Assembly: GCA_008974855.1 (NCBI GenBank)
Contig: BFAR01000135.1
Location: forward strand, 1-13,602
Origin: an archaeon MnTg01
GTDB taxonomy: Archaea > Thermoproteota > Nitrososphaeria > Nitrososphaerales > Nitrosopumilaceae
Direction of reading: 5' to 3'
Length of the DNA: 13,602 nucleotides
The notes under the pieces are model-generated. The model did no database searches. It was not told the origin of the DNA and worked only from the letters and a program-made list of their open reading frames with translations. The translations under genes and the position numbers were made by a program. Positions 1-6,458 of this stretch are shown one piece after another; position 1 is the stretch's first letter; every line of letters begins with the position of its first letter.

Positions 1-1
1 A

Positions 2-238
2 ATTTCAGATTCACAATCTACAAAATTAGATGCAACTGGCTTATTTTGCCCTGAACCTGTGTTTAGAACTAAAATCGCAATTGAAAAAATGCAGGTTGGT
101 GAAGTACTAACAGTACTTGCAGATGATCCAGCATCTGAAGATGATATTTCAAGATGGGTAAACCGAACTGGTCATGAACTGTTAAGCATGAACAAAAATG
201 ATAATGTTATTGAATTTACTATTAAAAAGGTGAAATAA
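2..238 (+). CDS. TusA/SirA-family sulfur carrier protein (5' end missing)
   Basis: Seventy-eight residues are visible, running off the left edge of the window, with a TAA stop at 236-238. The hallmark of the TusA/SirA/YeeD fold is present: a GLFCPEP box whose cysteine (codon 47-49) sits in the CPxP helix-cap motif. It is followed by the family pattern of a GEVLTVLADDPA strand and loop, then DDISRWVNRTGHELL. In this family the CPxP cysteine carries a persulfide and passes sulfur to partner proteins in the cytoplasm. The family is usually about 75-85 residues, so little is missing. The next gene, a cysteine synthase, starts three bases after the stop and its Shine-Dalgarno sequence lies inside this gene, so the two are co-transcribed and probably translationally coupled. 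Use of this carrier as the sulfur donor for that enzyme is an inference. Confidence 0.88.
   Translation: MSDSQSTKLDATGLFCPEPVFRTKIAIEKMQVGEVLTVLADDPASEDDISRWVNRTGHELLSMNKNDNVIEFTIKKVK
229..233 (+). promoter_or_regulatory. Shine-Dalgarno GGTGA for the cysteine synthase
   Basis: GGTGA lies in the last codons of the TusA-like gene, 8 bases before an ATA codon at 242. It matches the archaeal anti-Shine-Dalgarno end of 16S rRNA (…CACCUCC). The same motif at nearly the same spacing (9 bases) precedes the TTG start of the rhodanese gene at 8264. This is the main evidence that translation of the cysteine synthase begins at 242. Confidence 0.6.
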
Positions 239-241
239 CGC

Positions 242-1240
242 ATAGCCACTAAAGTTGAAATTGATCTTTCTATAATTAATCAAATTGGTAATACTCCATT
301 AGTTCCACTTGAATCTCTGGACAAAGATAATGTAAAATATTTTGCAAAACTTGAGGGACACAATCCGTTTGGATCTGTAAAAGATAGAGCAGCATATTGG
401 ATGATAAAAGACGCCGAAGAACGTGGAATTTTAAAAAAGAATCACAGTATTATCATAGAACCCACTTCGGGCAATACTGGAATTGCTTTAGCAGGAATTG
501 CAAAGTTATTAGGTTATGGAATCGAGATTGTAATTCCAGAGAAAGCAAGTAATGAAACTAAAAAAATTATCGAATACCTTGGTGCTAAATTATATGAAAC
601 AAGTGATGATCTTTGTCCAAAAGTTGGATCTGGCACTGATCAAAGTATAGCCCTTGCAACTTCTATTGCATCATCTAGGCCAGAGACATATTATTCTCCA
701 AATCAATATGCAAATGAGGCAAATTTTTTGGGGCATTACAAAGGAACCGGCCCCGAAATTTGGAGACAAACTGACGGCAAGGTAACTCACTTTTTTACTG
801 GAGTTGGAACAGGAGGCACAATAACTGGTATTGGGACATATCTTAAAGAAAAGAACCCTGAAATTAAGATAATTGGATGTCAGCCCCAACAAAATCATTT
901 AATCCAAGGATGGAGAAATTTTGAAGAATCAGCAAAACCTGACTTGTTTTTAAAGCGTGAAAATGTAGTTGATGATTGGATATATGTGACAAATGATGAA
1001 GCGTTTGGAGTTGTCAAAGAAGTATTTGAAAAAGATGAATTATTGATTAGCCCATCTTCGGCTGCAGTATATGCATCTATGAAAAAATATCCTATTGAAA
1101 GTGGTCATGTTGTTGGAATCTTTGCTGATGACGGAAGAAAATTCAAAAGCGTCTATGACGAACAAAATGTAATGACTGAAGAGGAATTTGAAAAAGATCT
1201 AAAAGAAGCAAAGTATGTATCCAAAATAGCATACATGTAA
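242..1240 (+). CDS. PLP-dependent cysteine synthase (CysK/CysM family), apparent AUA start
   Basis: Makes cysteine by PLP-dependent beta-replacement of an activated serine. Counted from the ATA at 242 the protein has 332 residues. Visible motifs are QIGNTPLVPL (14-23), the PLP lysine in GSVKDRAA (Lys47), the substrate loop TSGNTG (75-80), the phosphate-binding GVGTGGT (187-193) and a PLP-ring serine in SPSSAA (about 270-275). The first ATG, at 401, would remove the PLP lysine, so it cannot be the start. No ATG, GTG or TTG exists between the preceding in-frame stop (236-238) and the QIGNTPL motif, which leaves ATA 242, supported by GGTGA 8 bases upstream (ATT 260 is a weaker option). A GWRNFEE segment (Arg225) resembles the region of mycobacterial CysM that holds the O-phosphoserine-binding arginine, so O-phosphoserine may be the substrate. 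It follows a TusA-like gene. It ends five bases from the convergent response regulator. Confidence 0.9.
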   Translation: MATKVEIDLSIINQIGNTPLVPLESLDKDNVKYFAKLEGHNPFGSVKDRAAYWMIKDAEERGILKKNHSIIIEPTSGNTGIALAGIAKLLGYGIEIVIPEKASNETKKIIEYLGAKLYETSDDLCPKVGSGTDQSIALATSIASSRPETYYSPNQYANEANFLGHYKGTGPEIWRQTDGKVTHFFTGVGTGGTITGIGTYLKEKNPEIKIIGCQPQQNHLIQGWRNFEESAKPDLFLKRENVVDDWIYVTNDEAFGVVKEVFEKDELLISPSSAAVYASMKKYPIESGHVVGIFADDGRKFKSVYDEQNVMTEEEFEKDLKEAKYVSKIAYM

Positions 1241-1245
1241 TTTTC

Positions 1246-1632
1246 TCATTTAGTTTGGATTTTAGCAATCATCGTATTAAGGGAAAACGGCTTTTGTAAT
1301 ACTTCTACTGAATCTTTCAATACTCCAGGCGCACTTAATATTGAATTGATATTATATGCTGAAGCAAATATTACTCTTTGATTTGGGCATCTTTCCAAAA
1401 TTTCTCTAACTGCTTCTGCACCACTCTTTTTTGGCATGTTATTATCAATTAATACTACATCAAATGGACCAGATTCGATAGATTCAGTATCCAGAGACAA
1501 AAATGCTTCATTATATTTTTGCATGCACTCTTCCCCATCTCTAGCAGTAGTTACACTATATCCATTTTTTTCAAGTACATGTTTGTATTGTTGGATTGTA
1601 AAAAGATTATCTTCGGCTACTAGAACATTCAA
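1246..1632 (-). CDS. Stand-alone receiver-domain response regulator
   Basis: A CheY-like receiver of 128 residues with no output domain. It has the acidic pair Glu7/Asp8, the phospho-acceptor Asp63 in VVLIDNNMP, the switch residue Ser91 in FASAY, and the conserved Lys114 in LQKPF. The start is TTG at 1632-1630, with GAGG (1643-1640) seven bases before it and an archaeal TATA box about 24 bases upstream. The gene follows the membrane histidine kinase on the same strand with a gap of 67 bases, so that kinase is the likely phosphate donor. The output must come from protein contacts, a further relay, or competition for phosphate; which of these applies cannot be seen here. It is convergent with the cysteine synthase. 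Confidence 0.92.
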   Translation of the reverse strand: MNVLVAEDNLFTIQQYKHVLEKNGYSVTTARDGEECMQKYNEAFLSLDTESIESGPFDVVLIDNNMPKKSGAEAVREILERCPNQRVIFASAYNINSILSAPGVLKDSVEVLQKPFSLNTMIAKIQTK

Positions 1633-1652
1633 GTTATTTCCTCAGTGATAAT

Positions 1653-1660
1653 TATTTAAA
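1653..1660 (-). promoter_or_regulatory. TATA box for the response regulator
   Basis: On the minus strand this reads TTTAAATA, a near-ideal archaeal TATA box. Its centre is about 24-25 bases upstream of the TTG start at 1632, which predicts a leaderless or nearly leaderless transcript. This would let the regulator be transcribed independently of the kinase gene. Confidence 0.55.
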
Positions 1661-1677
1661 ATGGACTTTAACATTAA

Positions 1678-1698
1678 GTTTGTTTAAAGTAAACAAAC
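1678..1698. repeat. Perfect inverted repeat between kinase and response-regulator genes
   Basis: Two perfect 9-base arms, GTTTGTTTA (1678-1686) and TAAACAAAC (1690-1698), flank the spacer AAG. The element begins one base beyond the kinase stop codon (1702-1700) and lies about 18 bases upstream of the response-regulator TATA box. It could be a dimeric regulator site or an RNA hairpin at the end of the kinase message. No U-tract follows on the minus strand, which argues against a simple terminator. Confidence 0.6.
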
Positions 1699-1699
1699 A

Positions 1700-3169
1700 T
1701 CATAATTTCTTATTAATTGATAATTGTGATGGATTCATTATCTTATTTTTTTGTAAAATTGGAATTGAGAACTCAAAGATTGCTCCCACATCAAATTTGT
1801 TTTGAGCAGTAATCTCTCCACCATGAGCTTGAATAATACCTTTACACAGGAATAACCCAAGACCGGTTCCTGACTGTTCCATGTTTTTGATTCCTTTAGT
1901 TACAAATTTCTCAAAAATTTTTGGTAATATTTCTTCTGGTATTCCCAAACCTGTATCAGAAATTTTTATTTGAATTTTATTTTCATCCTGATATACATGA
2001 GTATCAATACTAATAGTTCCTCTTGTAGTAAACTTCATCGCATTATTTAGAAGATTTCGTAAAACTTGTTCGATTCTCATTTTATCAATTTCAACTTGTA
2101 TATTTTCATCTAAATTCTCTCGAATAATAACAGGTTTTTTTAGATTAATTTTTTGAGATTTAGTGATACCTAAAATAAGATCATTTATTTTTATTTTTTC
2201 TAATTGTAATTCCAATCTATCACTTTCAATTTTACTTACATCAAGTACAGCATTTGCTAAATCTTGTAATTTACTTGTAAGCTGTAATACTCCATCCCAG
2301 GCTTCTTTTTGATCAATATCTCCTGATTTTGCTAATTCTGCAAAACCCAAAATAGGTTGTAAGGGACTTTTTAATTCATGTGATGCAATTTCAATGAACT
2401 CATCCTTCATTCTATCTAATTCTTTTAATTTTTCATTTGCTGTTTTCAACTCTTTTGTTTTCAAATCTACCTCTTTTTTTAGGTCATTATTGATTTGGCT
2501 AATAAAAAATCCAAGAGCCGCTGCGATTGTGCCGACGATACTAATTATGATAATTTGTCCTGTAAGTGAATCTCTTTCATTATCTTCTATCTGATTAGTG
2601 GATTCATCTGCTAGAGTTGATAATAATGCTAGCATTCCATCTAATTCCATTTCCAACTGATTTTCTATACTCAAAATTTGTTTTAGTAAATCATCATTCA
2701 ATTTCAAATAGTTTAATTCAAGAAATAAATCCCCTATAAGAATCTCATATTGTTCATGAGTTGTCTTAATGTTAGATATTTTTTGGAATAAAGTTCTGAA
2801 TTCCTCAACTGATTTTTCAGATTTTGCCATATCCATTCCCACATTCACAATATTTTTGCCTCTTTCTATATCTGAATCAATTATTTCTCCACTTAACCAA
2901 AATTCTTCTTTTGCTTTTTCAATCTCAAGTAAATTGTTCGAGTCTGTATATCTAATAATTTTTTCTATACTAGTTGTTTGAGTGGATTTTTGAAATTTAA
3001 CATCTGATACAATTTCATTAAGTGGGGCATATTCTTGGGAAATTTCAATAATTTCATTACTAACTTTGGACATTTGATACATTCCAAACATTACAGTAAT
3101 TCCTAAAAGGAGAATAATAATTCCTACAGATCCTCCAATCTTAAAACTCGTTTTAGTGTTTTTTAACAT
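1700..3169 (-). CDS. Membrane sensor histidine kinase
   Basis: A 489-residue sensor kinase. The first membrane segment is at about 12-32 and the second at about 203-225. Between them lie about 170 mostly helical, charged residues, resembling a four-helix-bundle sensor of the chemoreceptor type that faces outward. A short coiled coil (about 227-255) leads into the HisKA dimerisation domain, with the phospho-acceptor His264 in IASHELKSPL. The HATPase domain shows the N box (RNLLNNAMKF, Asn376), G1 (DTGLG, 405-409), the F box (IFEKF) and G2 (GTGLGL, 434-439). All catalytic boxes are intact. There is no PAS, HAMP or receiver domain that I can recognise. The partner is probably the receiver gene just downstream. 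The ligand is unknown. Thioredoxin reductase lies upstream on the same strand, 78 bases away. Confidence 0.93.
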   Translation of the reverse strand: MLKNTKTSFKIGGSVGIIILLLGITVMFGMYQMSKVSNEIIEISQEYAPLNEIVSDVKFQKSTQTTSIEKIIRYTDSNNLLEIEKAKEEFWLSGEIIDSDIERGKNIVNVGMDMAKSEKSVEEFRTLFQKISNIKTTHEQYEILIGDLFLELNYLKLNDDLLKQILSIENQLEMELDGMLALLSTLADESTNQIEDNERDSLTGQIIIISIVGTIAAALGFFISQINNDLKKEVDLKTKELKTANEKLKELDRMKDEFIEIASHELKSPLQPILGFAELAKSGDIDQKEAWDGVLQLTSKLQDLANAVLDVSKIESDRLELQLEKIKINDLILGITKSQKINLKKPVIIRENLDENIQVEIDKMRIEQVLRNLLNNAMKFTTRGTISIDTHVYQDENKIQIKISDTGLGIPEEILPKIFEKFVTKGIKNMEQSGTGLGLFLCKGIIQAHGGEITAQNKFDVGAIFEFSIPILQKNKIMNPSQLSINKKL

Positions 3170-3247
3170 ATGAATTTAATTGGAAAAGAAACAGTATCTG
3201 TAAATGTTTGATCAAAATGAACAGACGAGGATTGTTTAAAAATACTC

Positions 3248-4246
3248 TTAGATTTCTGCTAGATATTTATCTACATCAATAGCTGCCATACATCCCATTC
3301 CTGCAGCAGTAACTGCTTGTCGATATCTATGATCATGTACATCGCCTGCAGCAAAAACTCCCTCTACGTTGGTTTTTGTATTTTCTTTAACAACAACATA
3401 TCCTTGGGTGTCTAACTCTATTTGATTTGTGAAAAGTTTAGTGTTAGGTTCATGACCAATTGCAACAAAAATTCCCCCTACATCGAGTGTTGTTTTTTCT
3501 TCATTTTTTGTATCTTTTAGAATCACTTTCTGTACTTTTCCATTTCCAATAATTTCTTCAACTGTCATATTCCAGTAAAATTTTATTTTTTTATCTGCAA
3601 AAGCTCTCTCTTGCATTATTTTGCTTGCTCTTAATTTGTCTCTTCTGTGTACAAGATGTATTGTAGATGCAAATTTTGTTAGAAATGTTGCTTCTTCTAT
3701 TGCAGAATCTCCACCTCCAGCGACCACTAGTTCTTGATTTCTAAAAAAAGGTCCATCACAGGTTGCACAATATGACACACCTTTTCCTGCATAGGTTTTT
3801 TCGCCTACCAAGCCAAGCTTTCTTGGATTGGCTCCAGTGCAAATTATTACTGCATTAGCCTGATATTCTTCAGATGCTGTTAGAACCTTGAATGGTTTAT
3901 GTTTGAAATCTACATTTACAACTTCATCGTCAATAATTGTGGTTCCCATTCTCTCAGTTTGTTTTCTAAAATTGATCATAAGATCTGGTCCCATTATCCC
4001 ATTTTCAAAACCTGGATAATTTTCCACATCGGTTGTATTTACTAACTGTCCTCCAGGTAAAATGCCTGAAAGTATTAGAGTGTCATGTCTTGCTCGTGAA
4101 GAATAAATTCCAGCTGTATATCCAGCAGGACCCGCACCAATTATAATCACATCAAACTTTGTCTTTTTTTTATTAGGATTTGTAGGTGGTTGGTCTTTAG
4201 ATCCTCTGTCTATTACTTGAGTTTCGTCTGTCGTACCTGCCATCAT
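3248..4246 (-). CDS. trxB: Thioredoxin reductase (NADPH, FAD)
   Basis: A 332-residue flavoprotein that passes electrons from NADPH through FAD and a Cys pair to thioredoxin in the cytoplasm. Visible in order are the FAD Rossmann motif GAGPAG (38-43), GGQLVNTTDVENYPGF (65-80), the redox centre CATC (Cys160/Cys163), the second nucleotide site GGGDSA (177-182), the NADPH 2'-phosphate-binding HRRDK (200-204), and the closing FAD motif FAAGDVHD (298-305). Before the Rossmann fold there is a polar, Lys-rich extension of about 30 residues that most bacterial TrxB proteins lack. Two consecutive ATG codons (4246 and 4243) are possible starts. A TATA box about 27 bases upstream, inside the end of the previous gene, predicts a leaderless transcript of its own. 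Confidence 0.95.
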   Translation of the reverse strand: MMAGTTDETQVIDRGSKDQPPTNPNKKKTKFDVIIIGAGPAGYTAGIYSSRARHDTLILSGILPGGQLVNTTDVENYPGFENGIMGPDLMINFRKQTERMGTTIIDDEVVNVDFKHKPFKVLTASEEYQANAVIICTGANPRKLGLVGEKTYAGKGVSYCATCDGPFFRNQELVVAGGGDSAIEEATFLTKFASTIHLVHRRDKLRASKIMQERAFADKKIKFYWNMTVEEIIGNGKVQKVILKDTKNEEKTTLDVGGIFVAIGHEPNTKLFTNQIELDTQGYVVVKENTKTNVEGVFAAGDVHDHRYRQAVTAAGMGCMAAIDVDKYLAEI

Positions 4247-4262
4247 AAATCAAATTTTCAAC

Positions 4263-5048
4263 TCATGAATTTAAATCAAACACCAATTTTCCTAGATTTT
4301 TTTCATGCTTTTCACAAAGTTTTCCTATTTCTATCTGTGAATGAAGTAAATCCTTTTGCCAATGGGGATTAAACAATCTACAATTTTTGTTTTCACAAAA
4401 AGGCTCTCCTGTGAGATGATAAAATAATGCCTGCATTACATATCCTTCAATTACAGTAGAAATACGTTCATCATGATATTCCAAATAACTTCCTTGATAT
4501 TTTTTCTTTATTGAATCAACATTGAGGCCTTGAGTCATATTAGAAATTAATTCCATATAATACCCTCTTGGCTTTGCAGGAGCTTCAATAATTCCTGTTG
4601 TAGAAATAATAGATGGGTTCGAACAAATAATTGCTCTTCCATGATATCTATAATCATCGAAATCATATGTACATGTTAGTCTATTTGTAAATATAACATG
4701 AAAATTATCCAAAGAGTTTTCATCTTCTGAAATTAAATTCGAAACAAGTTTCTGTAATTCAAACCCATCATACATTACTATGTTTTTTATTTTAGAAGAA
4801 TTTTTAAAACTTTCATTTTCAAATTCAATTTCTTCTATACTTGCTGAATGAAATTCAAATGGTTTTTTTGTATTAATGATTCTACATGATGCAAGATGTT
4901 TTGCAAGAGTTTTGTCTGCTTTTTGGAAAAAATTTTTCCTTATTTCTATATCTATCGAAAATGTTTTTTTGATAAAATCTGCTAGTTTTGATATTTTTAT
5001 TTCTGGTACTGACGGTTCATCATAAAGAAAAATTTTTGAAATTTTCAA
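4263..5048 (-). CDS. DUF6775-like conserved archaeal protein, possible degenerate metallopeptidase
   Basis: A 261-residue protein starting at TTG (5048), 23 bases downstream of thi4 on the same strand, so probably in one transcript with it. I recognise it only by memory as resembling the archaeal DUF6775 family, described as a putative metallopeptidase. The middle has a very distinctive block: HVIFTNRLTCTYD (117-129), YHGRAIICSNPSIIST (135-150) and EAPAKPRGYY (155-164). The end carries a helix with Glu201 and His211, then GEPFCENKNCRLFNPHWQ (214-231), with Cys218/Cys223 spaced like the cysteines after the zinc helix of archaemetzincins. A proper HExxH zinc motif is absent, so peptidase activity is doubtful. 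No signal peptide or membrane segment is seen. The function is not known. Confidence 0.65.
   Translation of the reverse strand: MKISKIFLYDEPSVPEIKISKLADFIKKTFSIDIEIRKNFFQKADKTLAKHLASCRIINTKKPFEFHSASIEEIEFENESFKNSSKIKNIVMYDGFELQKLVSNLISEDENSLDNFHVIFTNRLTCTYDFDDYRYHGRAIICSNPSIISTTGIIEAPAKPRGYYMELISNMTQGLNVDSIKKKYQGSYLEYHDERISTVIEGYVMQALFYHLTGEPFCENKNCRLFNPHWQKDLLHSQIEIGKLCEKHEKNLGKLVFDLNS
4268..4277 (-). promoter_or_regulatory. TATA box for thioredoxin reductase
   Basis: The minus strand reads GATTTAAATT, centred about 27 bases before the ATG at 4246 and overlapping the last codons of the upstream DUF6775-like gene. The spacing fits a leaderless archaeal transcript, so trxB can be expressed apart from the thi4 unit. 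Confidence 0.5.
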
Positions 5049-5071
5049 TAATCACATTAAGATATGGTTAG

Positions 5072-5914
5072 TTATCTGCCTAACTCTTTGATTTTTGCCG
5101 CTGTTATTTCTGCTGCTTTTTTACCTGAAAATAACATAGAACCAAACGTTGGACCCATTCTAGCCAAGCCATATGTTTCAGTTACCGCCATGCCTGCTGC
5201 AACAAGACCTGGATATACTTCACCAGTTTTTTCTACTACATGTTCTTCTCCCTCATTAACATTCATTGGATTCATTCCTTTCCATTCGATAAGATTTCTA
5301 TCAACAAGGCGCTTTACTGCCACAGAATCATGTCCAGATGCATCAATTATCATTTTTGATTCAAATGCCACCGGATCAACACATGTAATATTTCGTGGTA
5401 ATGCTGATACTGGCATCCAATTTACTACGATGCCCTCTACACGACCATTTTTTAAAACCAAATCATCAAATTTTGTTAAATTAAGAAATTTTACTCCTGC
5501 ATCACATGTCGCAGCAATTAATTTAGAAACTGCATGAGGTCCTGGTGTAAGATATAATCCATTTCCTACTTTTTTGTATGGAATCCCCAACTCGTCCCAA
5601 ATCTTTTGTGCTGGTTCTCTAACAGTAACAGGATTCATCATGTATCCGCCTAACCAATAACCCCCACCTAAGTAGTTGTTTTGTTCAATAATCAGAACTT
5701 TGAAACCCATAGTAGAGAGTTCTCGTCCTGCGGTAAGTCCAGCAGGTCCTGCACCAATAATGATCACATCTGATTCAGCTCTATCTATTAAAACTGAATG
5801 AAATTCATCTGCTATTGCTTTAGTAATGTCCACCTCTCTTACATCTGTAAAAATTTTTTTAGGCCTTTCTTCGTTAACTGATTCTTGCATAGCATAATCC
5901 ATCTTAAAACCCAT
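5072..5914 (-). CDS. thi4: Thiamine thiazole synthase Thi4, cysteine-type
   Basis: Builds the thiazole part of thiamine from NAD, glycine and sulfur. Counting from the ATG at 5914 (280 residues): the dinucleotide motif GAGPAG (54-59), the YLGGGYWLGGYMMN segment (81-94), NWMPVSALP (165-173), TCVDP with Cys178 (codon 5383-5381), DASGHD (191-196) and the C-terminal RMGPTFG (252-258). Cys178 aligns with the cysteine before (M/V)DP that donates sulfur in yeast and plant Thi4; many methanogen enzymes have histidine there and use free sulfide. This one therefore looks like a single-turnover, self-sacrificing type. The start is uncertain: TTG 5938 would add eight residues, while ATG 5902 is also possible. 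A TATTAAAA at 5951-5958 would place transcription start near 5929, favouring 5914. The DUF6775-like gene follows. Confidence 0.93.
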   Translation of the reverse strand: MGFKMDYAMQESVNEERPKKIFTDVREVDITKAIADEFHSVLIDRAESDVIIIGAGPAGLTAGRELSTMGFKVLIIEQNNYLGGGYWLGGYMMNPVTVREPAQKIWDELGIPYKKVGNGLYLTPGPHAVSKLIAATCDAGVKFLNLTKFDDLVLKNGRVEGIVVNWMPVSALPRNITCVDPVAFESKMIIDASGHDSVAVKRLVDRNLIEWKGMNPMNVNEGEEHVVEKTGEVYPGLVAAGMAVTETYGLARMGPTFGSMLFSGKKAAEITAAKIKELGR

Positions 5915-5961
5915 TAATAGTTTTCTCGAATTTGGCAAAATACTCTAAAATTTTAATATCT

Positions 5962-6246
5962 CTAAAGAAATTTTTCCTTTTTTTCGGTTCTAATCTTTTT
6001 AGGCATTACAGTTAGATCTCTGTCTCTTTTAATTAGCAGATCTTTTGCCATGTTATTTTTGAGTTGTTTAATTCTTGCTTGTTTAATTTGCTTCTCATAA
6101 ATTTCATGTAAACACTTTGAACAAATTTTATCGACACCGCTCATTCCTTCTGGTGGGGTTAATCCCATTTTAGCAAATCTTGTTCTAGATGTTTTCAAAC
6201 TTCCTATTTCAAATTTTTTTTTACAAGAGTAACAAACTTTGTCCAT
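5962..6246 (-). CDS. Small zinc-ribbon-like protein, function unknown
   Basis: A 94-residue protein with two CxxC pairs, CYSC (5-8) and CSKC (42-45), that can bind one zinc ion. It has a basic, helical second half rich in Lys and Arg (about 50-94), such as KQIKQARIKQLKNN. The pairs are separated by about 33 residues containing a GLTPPEGMSGVD loop. Basic tails of this type suit nucleic-acid or ribosome contact, but this is only inference. The ATG at 6246 has a TATA-like element about 24 bases upstream, implying a leaderless transcript. The gene ends 23-47 bases before the candidate thi4 starts on the same strand and could share its message. I do not recognise a named family. Confidence 0.75.
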   Translation of the reverse strand: MDKVCYSCKKKFEIGSLKTSRTRFAKMGLTPPEGMSGVDKICSKCLHEIYEKQIKQARIKQLKNNMAKDLLIKRDRDLTVMPKKIRTEKKEKFL

Positions 6247-6264
6247 GACTTATTTTCAATTATC

Positions 6265-6275
6265 TAATAAAAAAA
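6265..6275 (-). promoter_or_regulatory. TATA box for the small zinc protein
   Basis: The minus strand reads TTTTTTTATTA, centred about 24 bases upstream of the ATG at 6246. With the divergent sulfite reductase promoter it occupies the 212-base gap 6247-6458, which otherwise is plain A/T-rich sequence with no RNA gene that I can see. Confidence 0.4.
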
Positions 6276-6424
6276 CCTACATGACTTAACTAATGATAAT
6301 TAAATAAAATTAGTATTACCTAATTCTAATAATTTAGAAAGATTTTTGAAGTGTTTCAATTTTTTATGTGGCAAGATTTGGTCACTATATTCGAAACTTT
6401 GGTTAAAATTCCTGCTCTCAAAAA

Positions 6425-6432
6425 TTTATATC
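6425..6432 (+). promoter_or_regulatory. TATA box for the sulfite reductase unit
   Basis: TTTATATC, about 25 bases upstream of 6452-6454. The predicted transcript begins within a few bases of an ATG at 6452 and the TTG start at 6459, so the message is leaderless or has a leader of only a few bases. Confidence 0.5.
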
Positions 6433-6458
6433 TAAATTCAAGTGATATGTAATGACCA

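Noticed and set aside
5064..5537. 157-codon plus-strand open frame
   Set aside because: It lies antisense within thi4, whose motifs are unmistakable; the translation shows no recognisable domain.
5915..5961. TPP riboswitch upstream of thi4
   Set aside because: The gap is far too short to hold one and no conserved TPP-aptamer sequence is seen there or in the upstream small gene.
6247..6458. tRNA or small RNA gene in the largest gap
   Set aside because: No cloverleaf, stable G/C stem or box C/D motif pair was found; the sequence is A/T-rich promoter DNA.
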